Positions 1 through 7,461 of a stretch of DNA of 64,000 bases are shown piece after piece. Below the pieces are notes generated by a model. That model worked only from the letters and a program-made list of their open reading frames with translations, had not been told where the DNA came from and searched no databases. Position 1 is the stretch's first letter, and each line of letters opens with the position of its first letter. A program made the position numbers and the translations under genes. This DNA is from Bacteroides mediterraneensis (GTDB taxonomy: Bacteria > Bacteroidota > Bacteroidia > Bacteroidales > Bacteroidaceae), in the NCBI RefSeq assembly GCF_900128455.1, contig NZ_LT635783.1, forward strand, positions 1,886,919 to 1,950,918, in the 5' to 3' direction.

Positions 1-516
1 GCTTATTTGTATCTGTTTGTACGTAGCGCATTCTGCGACCAGCCGAAGGAGGGGTTGAAGAGGGGGCAGCTGAAGTTTACCGCGAGCGAACTGGCGGAGT
101 GTTTCCAATGGTCGCCGTGGCTGGTGAGGCGGTTCCTCTACAACCTGCGCAGAATGGGAGTGGTGGAGCTGGACATGGTGCCGGGCGTGAAGTCGATAAT
201 GACGATGAATTTCTACGATGCGCTGACCGGGGGCAAGGGTGAGCCGCTCACCACGGAGGAACGGAGGGACTGCCATGCGTTCTGGAAGCAGTATTACGGG
301 CTGCTCGACCGGAAGGCGTCGGACTTTTATGCCACTACCCTGGAATGGGGGCGGCTGACGGAGAAGGAACGGCGGATGGCGATGAAGAACATGGTGGATT
401 ATTTCCGCTCGCTGAACGACATCCAGTATGTGAAATCTGCGCCGAATTATTTGAAATACAAGGCGTTTTTGATGCCGGAAGATATTGATGACTATTTAAA
501 AACCAATAAGAAATAA
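1..516 (+). CDS. Replication-initiator-like winged-helix protein, 5' end outside window
   Basis: The frame is open from the first base of the window, so the true start lies upstream and only the last 171 residues are visible. About residues 20-65 read as a winged helix (charged KRGQLKFTASELA stretch, then WSPWLVRRFLYNLRRMG as a recognition-helix candidate). The C-terminal half is helical and rich in Trp, Tyr and Arg. It stops 3 bases before a DnaB-type helicase gene, and small winged-helix proteins next to a dnaB paralogue often act in primosome assembly or helicase loading in mobile and polysaccharide-associated regions of Bacteroidales. That role is inference; I do not recognise the exact family. 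Confidence 0.6.
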   Translation, partial: AYLYLFVRSAFCDQPKEGLKRGQLKFTASELAECFQWSPWLVRRFLYNLRRMGVVELDMVPGVKSIMTMNFYDALTGGKGEPLTTEERRDCHAFWKQYYGLLDRKASDFYATTLEWGRLTEKERRMAMKNMVDYFRSLNDIQYVKSAPNYLKYKAFLMPEDIDDYLKTNKK

Positions 517-519
517 GAT

Positions 520-1845
520 ATGAAGGGAAAGGAGATTAGACAGAATGAGAAAATGGGTTTGGAAATGAACCTGTTGCATGCAGACGAAGTGGAAAGTGCC
601 GTACTGGGAGCCGTGATGCTGGAGCCGGTGTCGCTCCGCGAAGTGGAGGGATTTGTGCGCGCGGAGATGTTTTACCAGCAGAAGCACCGCTATATGTGGA
701 TGGCCATCGAATCGCTGGTGGCCAAGGGGCTGGAGCCGGACATCATCATGGTGACGCAGGAACTGGCGATGATGGGCAAGCTGGAAGAGGCGGGGGGTGC
801 CTACGAGGTGACGCTCAAGACGGCGAACCTGGCCAGCTCGGCGCACTTGTGGGAGCATGTGCGGGTGTTGTATGAGTTCTACCTACGGCGTTCCATCGCG
901 GAGTGTCTGCTGCGCCGCCTGGGCGAGACGGCCGACCGGACGGAGGATGTGTATGAGGTGCTCACGGAGCTGATGGACGACCTGGAACGCCTGAAGGAGG
1001 GTTCGCCGCTGGAGGAGCATCTGCTGGACATGAAGCGGGTGATGCAGAAGACGTGTGAGCGCATCCGCGACCGGGTGGGCCGGAGTGTGAACGGGGTGTC
1101 GGGCATCCCGTCGGGAATTCCGGAACTGGACCGCATGACGGGCGGATGGCAGCCGGGCAACCTGATTTTCACGGCGGGAAGACCGGGTATGGGCAAGACG
1201 CAGCTGGGACTGAAGTTCGCGTTGCACGCGGCGGAAAGGGGCTACAGGGTGCTTTTCTATACGCTGGAGATGATGAGCGAGGAAGTGGGCGAACGGGTGC
1301 TGATGATGCGGGCGCCGGAACTTTACCGGAAGGTGAGGGGCGGATATACGTCGGAAAAGGAGGTGGACGACTTGTGCCAGGTGGGCGACGAGGTGGCGGA
1401 ATGCCGGCTGATGGTGGACGACACGCCGTATGTGAGCATCGAACGGCTGTGCGCGGGGGCCAAGACGGTGAAGTCGCGCTGGGGACTGGATTTGGTGGTG
1501 GTGGACTACTTGCAGCTGGTGGGCAGCACGCCCCGGGCGGGACGTACCCGCGAGCAGGAGGTGGCGGAGTGTTCGCGCCGGCTGAAGGCGCTGGCCCGTT
1601 CGCTGGAATGCCCGGTCATCGTGGCGAGCCAGTTGAACCGCCAGGTGGAGCAGACGTTCGACCACCGTCCGGAACTGAAGCATCTGCGCGAGAGCGGGGC
1701 CATTGAGCAGGATGCCGACCTGGTAATCATGCTGCACCGCAACGAGCGTGGGGGCGACCCGAAACGCTGCGGACTGATTGTGGCGAAAAACCGTCACGGG
1801 GAGGCGAGCCAGCCGAACGCGAGCGTGGAGGTGGACTTGTTCTGA
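520..1845 (+). CDS. dnaB: DnaB-family replicative helicase paralogue
   Basis: A 441-residue RecA-fold 5'-3' DNA helicase. The N-terminal helical domain (about residues 17-110, starting at the HADEVESAVLGAVML stretch) is typical of DnaB. The Walker A is AGRPGMGKT at residues 219-227 and the Walker B is VVVDYLQL with Asp329. The DnaB hallmark HLRESGAIEQDADLV follows, with a C-terminal beta-hairpin region after KNRHGE. The ATG at 520 is 3 bases after the preceding stop, so the two genes are probably co-translated. It is somewhat shorter than housekeeping DnaB (about 500 residues in this phylum), ends soon after the KNRHGE element and has no intein. With the partial winged-helix gene upstream and the HU/amidase genes downstream, it looks like an accessory copy, not the main chromosomal helicase. 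Confidence 0.9.
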   Translation: MKGKEIRQNEKMGLEMNLLHADEVESAVLGAVMLEPVSLREVEGFVRAEMFYQQKHRYMWMAIESLVAKGLEPDIIMVTQELAMMGKLEEAGGAYEVTLKTANLASSAHLWEHVRVLYEFYLRRSIAECLLRRLGETADRTEDVYEVLTELMDDLERLKEGSPLEEHLLDMKRVMQKTCERIRDRVGRSVNGVSGIPSGIPELDRMTGGWQPGNLIFTAGRPGMGKTQLGLKFALHAAERGYRVLFYTLEMMSEEVGERVLMMRAPELYRKVRGGYTSEKEVDDLCQVGDEVAECRLMVDDTPYVSIERLCAGAKTVKSRWGLDLVVVDYLQLVGSTPRAGRTREQEVAECSRRLKALARSLECPVIVASQLNRQVEQTFDHRPELKHLRESGAIEQDADLVIMLHRNERGGDPKRCGLIVAKNRHGEASQPNASVEVDLF

Positions 1846-1899
1846 GTCTTTTCCGGATTTTATCTCTTCGAATGTCGTCACAGGTCGTCGTATTTCTAC

Positions 1900-1927
1900 T
1901 TGCCGGGAAGCGGAGGCAGTATCTTTG
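1900..1927 (+). promoter_or_regulatory. Possible Bacteroidetes promoter for the HU/amidase genes
   Basis: TATCTTTG at 1920-1927 matches the TAnnTTTG -7 element. A TTG at 1900-1902 is 17 bases upstream, slightly short of the usual 19-20. Transcription from here would give a leader of about 190 nt containing the heptamer arrays before the HU start at 2125. Confidence 0.35.
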
Positions 1928-1944
1928 TCTCAGTAACGAAAAAC

Positions 1945-2112
1945 AATGAATAATGAATAATGAAGAATGAAAAATGAATAATGAGGAATGGGCGCGCGTT
2001 TCCTGGTTTTATTGATTCTTCAGTCTTTATTCTTTGTTCTGGACTTTTCGCTTTTAACTTTTAACTTTTAACTCTTAACTTTTAACTTTTAACTTTTAAC
2101 TTTTAACTCTTA
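1945..2112. repeat. Two short heptamer arrays (AATAATG-type and TTTTAAC-type)
   Basis: From 1945 to about 1990 the heptamer AATAATG recurs with drift. From 2051 to 2112 there are about nine copies of TTTTAAC, two of them as CTTAAC variants. The second array ends 12 bases before the HU start codon, so it sits in the mRNA leader if the upstream promoter is used. The same TTTTAAC/GTAAAAG family recurs at 11688, 16713 and 19949. Confidence 0.85.
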
Positions 2113-2124
2113 ATTGGTTGAATT

Positions 2125-2562
2125 ATGAAAAAGACAGTGACTTATTCAGTAGTAGGACGTGTGAACCCGGCAGACCGTGAAAGTGGTGAAATGAAGTATT
2201 ATGCGCAGTCGCAGGCACGCGGCGAGATGGGCATCCGCGAGATTTCGGAACGTATCCAGCAGATGTGTACCGTGACCCGTGCCGACGTGATGGCGGTGCT
2301 CACGGCGATGGAGGAAATTGTGTCGGAGGGCTTGCAGGGCGGCGAAATCGTGCGCCTGGGCGGTCTGGGCTCCTTGCAGCTGAGCCTGAGCGGCGAGGGG
2401 GCCGACACGGAAGAGATGTTCTCCGACTCGCTGATTGAGAAGGTGCGTGTGCTGTTCCGTCCGGGCACGGTGATGCAGGAGGCCATCAACAACCTGGCTT
2501 TCGAGAAGGTGCCGGTGAAGTACAGCAAGAAGGACGAGGAAGACGGCGGCCTGGGTGCTTAA
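2125..2562 (+). CDS. HU-like DNA-binding protein (HU-HIG type)
   Basis: A 145-residue protein resembling the Bacteroidetes HU-HIG family: an N-terminal strand (YSVVGRVNPADRESG), a helical dimerisation core (about residues 30-75), a GLGSLQLSLSGEG beta segment matching the HU GFGTF arm base, and an acidic tail (KKDEEDGG). Such proteins bind DNA non-specifically and in Bacteroides usually sit beside an amidase gene at polysaccharide loci. A small peptide gene and the amidase follow within 100 bases, so the three probably form one transcript. The leader carries a TTTTAAC heptamer array that could affect translation. The exact architectural role is unknown. Confidence 0.85.
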   Translation: MKKTVTYSVVGRVNPADRESGEMKYYAQSQARGEMGIREISERIQQMCTVTRADVMAVLTAMEEIVSEGLQGGEIVRLGGLGSLQLSLSGEGADTEEMFSDSLIEKVRVLFRPGTVMQEAINNLAFEKVPVKYSKKDEEDGGLGA

Positions 2563-2577
2563 AACGAGGAGGAAACG

Positions 2578-2676
2578 ATGAGAGTGACAAGGGTGAAATG
2601 GATCGTAATCAGGGTGCTGAAGTGTCTGCTCTGTATCCTGATCGGTAAAAAACTGGATTGTGATGAGAAAAATTGA
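2578..2676 (+). CDS. 32-residue cationic membrane peptide between HU and amidase
   Basis: The frame begins with an ATG at 2578 preceded by a strong Shine-Dalgarno (GAGGAGG at 2566-2572) and runs 32 codons to a TGA at 2674-2676. It overlaps the start of the amidase by 14 bases. The product has a basic N-terminus (RVTRVK), a hydrophobic core of about 15 residues (WIVIRVLKCLLCILIG) and a charged tail, so it is probably a single-span inner-membrane peptide. Bacteroides HU-amidase pairs commonly have a tiny ORF in this slot (NCBI calls one such family the smalltalk protein). The position matches, but I cannot confirm the sequence does. It may serve mainly for translational coupling of the amidase. 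Confidence 0.6.
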   Translation: MRVTRVKWIVIRVLKCLLCILIGKKLDCDEKN

Positions 2677-3106
2677 CATGATTGTCATCCACTGCACGGC
2701 TACGAGGGCGGATTCCCCGCTCTCGCCTGCCGAGCTGACGAGGATGCACCGGAAAAGGGGATTCAAGTGTTGCGGGTATCATTATTATGTGCGCAGGGAC
2801 GGCGAAATCTGTAGCATGAGGCCGGTGGAGCGCGAGGGGGCGCACGCCAAGGGCTACAACGCGCGGAGCATCGGCATTGCCTACGAAGGGGGACTGGACG
2901 AGAAGGGCTGGCCGGCAGACACGCGGACGGAACGGCAGAAGCGCTCGCTGCGGGTGCTGGTGAGGGTGCTGAAGGAGGATTTCCCCACGATTACGCAGGT
3001 GGTGGGGCATCGCGACCTGAGCCCGGACCTGGACGGCGACGGAATAGTGGAACCGGAGGAATGGACCAAGGCTTGTCCTTGCTTTGAAGTGGAACGGGAG
3101 CTGTGA
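2663..3106 (+). CDS. N-acetylmuramoyl-L-alanine amidase (Amidase_2 fold)
   Basis: A 147-residue zinc amidase of the T7-lysozyme/PGRP fold that cleaves the lactyl-alanine bond of peptidoglycan. Zinc ligands can be assigned as His10 (IVIHCTA), the His of VGHRDLSPD and the Cys of KACPCF. GYHYYVRRDG supplies the usual aromatic and active-site residues, and GAHAKGYN is the conserved substrate loop. There is no signal peptide, as in phage-type and HU-linked copies. An upstream in-frame GTG at 2660 is possible, but the ATG at 2663 is favoured. The start overlaps the preceding small peptide, indicating coupled translation. A terminator hairpin begins inside the last codons. Confidence 0.93.
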   Translation: MRKIDMIVIHCTATRADSPLSPAELTRMHRKRGFKCCGYHYYVRRDGEICSMRPVEREGAHAKGYNARSIGIAYEGGLDEKGWPADTRTERQKRSLRVLVRVLKEDFPTITQVVGHRDLSPDLDGDGIVEPEEWTKACPCFEVEREL

Positions 3107-3122
3107 TGGCTCCCGTTTTTTG
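3094..3122 (+). terminator. Intrinsic terminator overlapping the amidase stop codon
   Basis: An 8-bp perfect stem ACGGGAGC (3094-3101) / GCTCCCGT (3109-3116) with a 7-base loop is followed by a run of T. The TGA of the amidase (3104-3106) lies in the loop. Confidence 0.85.
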
Positions 3123-3152
3123 TTGCAGATTCAAATTAATGGTGTATCTTTG
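3123..3152 (+). promoter_or_regulatory. Bacteroidetes promoter for the sugar-phosphate transferase
   Basis: TTG at 3123-3125, a 19-base gap, then TATCTTTG at 3145-3152, an exact match to the TTG-N19-TAnnTTTG pattern. It abuts the preceding terminator, so the two transcription units are separated within 60 bases. The leader would be only about 20 nt. Confidence 0.75.
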
Positions 3153-3177
3153 CAAAAATATTCACTTCTAATTCTTT

Positions 3178-4278
3178 ATGGAGAATCTGTATATCGTACT
3201 TCTTGCATTTGTATCGGCAGTGGCCATGGGACGGATGATTATCCCGAATATCTTGATTATTTCAATGCGGAAACGCTTGTTCGATGTGCCCGACGCGCGC
3301 AAGGTGCACCGGCGTCCCATACCTCGGCTGGGGGGCGTGACGTTTTTCCCGGTCATCCTGTTCGCGATGTGTGTGTTCACGGCGCTGCGGGTGGTGACGG
3401 GCAACGGTCCGGACGAGGTGCACGTGGAGCGGGTGGCCTGCGAGTTCATGTTTCTGGTGGGCGGACTCACGCTGCTGTATATCGTGGGCATCGGCGACGA
3501 CCTGGTGGGGGTGCGCTACCGGCGGAAGTTCGTGATTCAGATTCTGTCGGCGGCAATGATTCCGCTGTCGGGCTTGTACATCAACGACTTTTACGGGCTT
3601 TTCGGTATCGGCGTGGTTCCGGCGGCGGTGGGTATTCCGCTGACGATGTTGCTCACGGTGTTCATCACGAACGCGGTGAACCTGATTGACGGCATCGACG
3701 GACTGGCGTCGGGGCTGAGCATGGTGGCGCTGCTGGTGTTCGGGGTGCTCTTCGTGGAGCTGAACCAGTGGATGTATGCCATGCTGGCTTTCGTGACGGT
3801 GGGGGTAATCATTCCTTTCTTCTCGTACAATGTGTTCGGACGGGCGGAGATGGGGCGCAAGATTTTCATGGGCGACACGGGGAGCCTGACGCTGGGCTTC
3901 ATCCTGAGTTTCTTCGTGGTGCGCTATTGCATGTACGACCCGGTGATGCTGCCGGCGCTGAAGGACAACCCGCTGCTGGTGTCGTTCAGTGTGCTGCTGG
4001 TGCCGTGTCTGGACGTGGTGCGGGTGGTGCTGCGGCGTGCGCGCAACAGGCAGCCGCTGTTCCTGCCGGACAAGACGCACATCCATCATAAGTTTCTGGC
4101 AATGGGTTTCTCTCCCCGCGGGGCCATGGTGACCATCCAGCTGATGTCGGCGTGCTTCTTCGTGTTTACGATGGTGGCCATCCGCTACGTGAACAACACG
4201 CTGGTGCTGCTGGCGGATATCGCGCTCTGGACGCTGCTGAATGTCTGGTTCAACTGGGTGATAAAAAAGCGTGAGTAA
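3178..4278 (+). CDS. Polyprenyl-phosphate HexNAc-1-phosphate transferase (WecA/MraY family)
   Basis: A 366-residue integral membrane enzyme of glycosyltransferase family 4, with about ten hydrophobic segments. It transfers a sugar-1-phosphate from a UDP-sugar to undecaprenyl phosphate, starting a polysaccharide or O-antigen chain. Family motifs are visible: KVHRRPIPRLGG near the N-terminus, NAVNLIDGIDGLASG (the catalytic Asp cluster), FMGDTGSLTLGF, and DKTHIHHKFLAMG (the HxHH cytoplasmic loop separating WecA-like from MraY proteins). The HIHH form points to WecA/TagO/WbpL-like chemistry, not lipid I synthesis; the exact sugar cannot be read. It has its own promoter and is followed by a 700-base repeat-rich gap before the polysaccharide export gene. 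Confidence 0.92.
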   Translation: MENLYIVLLAFVSAVAMGRMIIPNILIISMRKRLFDVPDARKVHRRPIPRLGGVTFFPVILFAMCVFTALRVVTGNGPDEVHVERVACEFMFLVGGLTLLYIVGIGDDLVGVRYRRKFVIQILSAAMIPLSGLYINDFYGLFGIGVVPAAVGIPLTMLLTVFITNAVNLIDGIDGLASGLSMVALLVFGVLFVELNQWMYAMLAFVTVGVIIPFFSYNVFGRAEMGRKIFMGDTGSLTLGFILSFFVVRYCMYDPVMLPALKDNPLLVSFSVLLVPCLDVVRVVLRRARNRQPLFLPDKTHIHHKFLAMGFSPRGAMVTIQLMSACFFVFTMVAIRYVNNTLVLLADIALWTLLNVWFNWVIKKRE

Positions 4279-4285
4279 TTTTTTT

Positions 4286-4730
4286 AGACATAAGAACATA
4301 AGGACATAAGTTCCTGTGTGTTTTTTTAGACATAAGAACAAAAGGACATAAGTTTTTTTGTACGCGTGCATCCCCCTCCCGTTATTCATTCTTCTTTTGT
4401 TCTTGTGTTCTTCTGTCTTTTGAAGTGTAGACATAAGAACAAAAGAACATAAGTTTTTTGTGCGTGCGCATCCCCGTCGTTATTGATTCTTCTTTTGTTC
4501 TTCTGTTCTTCTGTCTTTTAAAGTGTAGACATAAGAACAAAAGGACATAAGTTTTTTTGTGCGCGTGCATCCCCCTCCCGTTATTCATTCTTTTTTTTGT
4601 TCTTGTGTTCTTCTGTCTTTCAAAGTGTAGACATAAGAACAAAAGGACATAAGTTTTTTGTGCGTGCGCATCCCCCTCCCGTTATTCATTTTTCATTATT
4701 CATTATTTTGTTCTTCTGTCTGAAAAACGG
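4286..4730. repeat. About 100-bp tandem units built from octamer inverted repeats
   Basis: This covers most of the 726-base gap before the SLBB gene. Four units of about 100 bp start at 4328, 4429, 4527 and 4629 (periods 101, 98, 102), with a partial unit at 4286. Each begins with GACATAAG-AACAAAAG-GACATAAG octamers, passes through a conserved GC-richer centre (GTGCATCCCC) and ends with the reverse-complement octamers (CTTTTGTT, CTTCTGTC). Each unit could therefore fold as a stem of about 24 bp. The same octamers flank the GxxExxY gene at 14.2 kb. Open frames across this stretch are repeat-derived and not genes. The remaining 4731-4948 shows nothing recognisable. Confidence 0.85.
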
Positions 4731-4948
4731 GCATAAAAAAAGGGAATCTTCCCAGACTCCCAATCTTCATTAACCTTAAATCTAATACCATGAAAAACAC
4801 AGTGCAAAGGTAAGGGTTTTATGTTATGAAACATATAAATTGCACAAGAATCTGCATGATATTAACACTATTTATGCTTTCTCCCGCGCGAAGGCCGATT
4901 TGGCCCCCTTTGAACCGTGTTTTTTGCAAATTAGAGAGGGGCTGAGGT

Positions 4949-4978
4949 TTGGTGGTTAGGGGGAAAACTGTATCTTTG
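4949..4978 (+). promoter_or_regulatory. Bacteroidetes promoter for the polysaccharide export gene
   Basis: TTG at 4949-4951, a 19-base gap and TATCTTTG at 4971-4978, followed by a leader of about 20 nt to the ATG at 5005. Confidence 0.75.
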
Positions 4979-5004
4979 TCGATAAAACTAAAAAAATAGA
5001 CGGA

Positions 5005-7443
5005 ATGAAGAAACACTTCGCTAGACTGGCGCTGTGCTTCTTTCTGCTGGGGACGGCCCATGCCTATGCCCAGAGCGGAATGACGGACAGCCAAGTGATA
5101 GAATATGTACAGCAGGCGCTTCAGGCGGGAAAAGACCAGCAGACCATCGCCATGGAACTGTTGGCCAAGGGTGCCACGCAGGATCAGCTGCTACGGTTGA
5201 AATCGCAGTACGGGGCGGCGGAAGGCGGTGTCACGGAAGAGGCTGCCCCGGCCACGGATTCGGGCAGCCGGACACGGAAGACGGCGGCTGCGGCTGCACA
5301 GGGCAAGACCGGCGCGGCGGATGCCAGCCTGTGGACCGACGGCATGAAGCAGAGTATGGAACGGCGGAAATCGCTGAAGGCGGCTCCCACGGGCGAGGAC
5401 GAGGTGTTCGGACGGAACATCTTCAATCAGGAGAAGCTGACTTTCCAGCCGAACCTGAGCATGGCCACGCCGGAGAATTATTCGCTGGGACCGGGCGACG
5501 AACTGATTGTGGACGTGTGGGGGGCCAGCCAGAACACGATGCGGCTGGAAATTTCGCCCGACGGCTACGTGAACATCGCCAACGTGGGACCGGTGTACCT
5601 GGCGGGGATGACCATCCAGGAGGCGCGGCGGGTGCTGAAGCAGGAGCTGGGCCGGATTTATGCCGACGCGGGCAACCAGATTCAGGTGACGCTGGGCAAA
5701 ATCCGCACCATCCAGGTGAACGTGATGGGTGAGGTGGTGGCGCCGGGCACGTATGCGTTGTCGTCGCTCTCCACGGTGTTTTATGCCTTGTACGTGGCCG
5801 GAGGGGTGAGCGACATCGGCAGCCTGCGCAATGTGCAGGTGGCCCGCGGCGGACGGACGGTGGCACGGCTCGACGTGTACGACTATATTTTGAAGGGGCA
5901 GATTCGCGACGACATCCGCTTGCAGGACGGCGACGTGGTGATGGTGCCTACCTTCGAGGAACTGGTGAAGATTAAGGGAAAGGTGAAGCGGCCGATGTGG
6001 TACGAGATGAAGCACGGCGAGTCGGCGGCTACCTTGTTGAAATATGCCGGAGGATTTTCTTCGGATGCTTACCGGAAGAGTATCAGCGTGTTACGGAAAA
6101 ATGGAAAAAATTTTTCGGTAAAAACGGTAAACGATACGGATGTTTCGACGTTTATATTAGCAGACGGCGATGTGGTGACGGTGGATTCCATCCTGAACCG
6201 TTTCGACAACCGTCTGGAGGTGAAAGGGGCGGTGTACCACCCGGGGGTGTACGAGCTGAGCGGTTCGCTCAACACGGTGCGCCAGCTGGTGGAGAAGGCC
6301 GACGGACTGCTGGGCGAGGCTTTCACGGGGCGCGCGGTGCTGTATCGCGAGCGGGAAAACCTGACGCGGGAGGTGCTGCCGGTCGATATCGAGGGCATCC
6401 TGAAGGGGACGTCGCCCGACATTGCCTTGCAGAAGAATGACATTTTGTATATTCCGAGCATCCACGACTTGCAGGATCTGGGACGGGTGAGCATCAGCGG
6501 CGAGGTGAACCAACCGGGAAGTTACCCGTATGCGGACCATCTGACCCTGGAGGATCTGGTGATTACGGCGGGGGGACTGAAGGAGTCGGCTTCGCTGGTG
6601 CGGGTGGATGTGGCACGCCGTATCCGCGACCCGAAGAGCACGGAGGAACCGGAGAAGATAGGGCAGAATTTCTCGTTCGGCCTGAAGGACGGTTTCGTGG
6701 TGGACGGGCAGCCGGGTTTCGAGCTGCAGCCTTACGACCAGGTGTACGTGCGCCGCAGTCCGAGCTATGCGGAGCAGATGAACGTGACGGTGGAGGGCGA
6801 GGTGCTCTACGGCGGCGACTATGCGCTGAACACGAAGAGTGAACGCCTGAGCAGCCTGGTGCAGCGGGCCGGAGGGGTGACACGCCATGCGTATGTGCGC
6901 GGGGCGAAGTTGCGCCGGGTGGCCAACGAGGAGGAGCTGCGACGCATGGAGGACGTGGTGCGGATGGTGCGCCGGGAAATCGGCGAGAACCTGTCCGATG
7001 CGCTGGGCCTGAAGGTGGACAGCACGTTCACGGTGGGCATCGACCTGGAAGAGGCGCTGGCTCAGCCGGGGGGCGACGCCGACCTGGTGCTGCGCGAGGG
7101 CGACGTGCTGATGGTGCCGGAATACAACAATACGGTGAAGGTGAACGGAGCGGTGATGATGCCCAACACGGTGTCGTATGCAGAGGGCAAGAGCGTGAAG
7201 TATTACCTGAGCCAGGCCGGGGGCTATTCGGCCAACGCCAAGAAGAACCAGAAGTTCATCATTTACATGAACGGACAGGTGGCGGAGGTGAAAGGCAGCG
7301 GCAGAAAACAGATTGAGCCGGGATGTGAAATCGTGGTGCCGAACAAGACGAAGAAGTTCAACTTCGCCTCCGTGGTTTCGAACGCGACTTCGTTTGCCTC
7401 ACTGGCAACGATGCTGGCTTCACTGGCAACGATGTTGAAATAA
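5005..7443 (+). CDS. SLBB-domain polysaccharide export outer-membrane protein
   Basis: An 812-residue Wza-related protein. It has a signal peptide (MKKHFARLALCFFLLG to AYA), then a low-complexity Ala/Gly linker (about 75-110). The Poly_export domain begins near residue 155 at the YSLGPGDELIVDVWG motif. At least five successive SLBB beta-grasp modules follow, each with a variant of VxGxVxxPGxY (for example VNVMGEVVAPGTYAL, LEVKGAVYHPGVYEL, VSISGEVNQPGSYPY, VTVEGEVLYGGDYAL, VKVNGAVMMPNTV). The length is about twice that of E. coli Wza, as usual in Bacteroides. It probably forms the outer-membrane or periplasmic conduit for a capsule or exopolysaccharide. No tyrosine kinase or flippase is adjacent. 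The next gene starts 18 bases downstream. Confidence 0.9.
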   Translation: MKKHFARLALCFFLLGTAHAYAQSGMTDSQVIEYVQQALQAGKDQQTIAMELLAKGATQDQLLRLKSQYGAAEGGVTEEAAPATDSGSRTRKTAAAAAQGKTGAADASLWTDGMKQSMERRKSLKAAPTGEDEVFGRNIFNQEKLTFQPNLSMATPENYSLGPGDELIVDVWGASQNTMRLEISPDGYVNIANVGPVYLAGMTIQEARRVLKQELGRIYADAGNQIQVTLGKIRTIQVNVMGEVVAPGTYALSSLSTVFYALYVAGGVSDIGSLRNVQVARGGRTVARLDVYDYILKGQIRDDIRLQDGDVVMVPTFEELVKIKGKVKRPMWYEMKHGESAATLLKYAGGFSSDAYRKSISVLRKNGKNFSVKTVNDTDVSTFILADGDVVTVDSILNRFDNRLEVKGAVYHPGVYELSGSLNTVRQLVEKADGLLGEAFTGRAVLYRERENLTREVLPVDIEGILKGTSPDIALQKNDILYIPSIHDLQDLGRVSISGEVNQPGSYPYADHLTLEDLVITAGGLKESASLVRVDVARRIRDPKSTEEPEKIGQNFSFGLKDGFVVDGQPGFELQPYDQVYVRRSPSYAEQMNVTVEGEVLYGGDYALNTKSERLSSLVQRAGGVTRHAYVRGAKLRRVANEEELRRMEDVVRMVRREIGENLSDALGLKVDSTFTVGIDLEEALAQPGGDADLVLREGDVLMVPEYNNTVKVNGAVMMPNTVSYAEGKSVKYYLSQAGGYSANAKKNQKFIIYMNGQVAEVKGSGRKQIEPGCEIVVPNKTKKFNFASVVSNATSFASLATMLASLATMLK

Positions 7444-7461
7444 CCTTTAATCGATGAGTAT

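Noticed and set aside
4382-4642. Minus-strand frames across the 4.3-4.7 kb repeats
   Set aside because: Peptide is a low-complexity translation of octamer repeats with no start signals.
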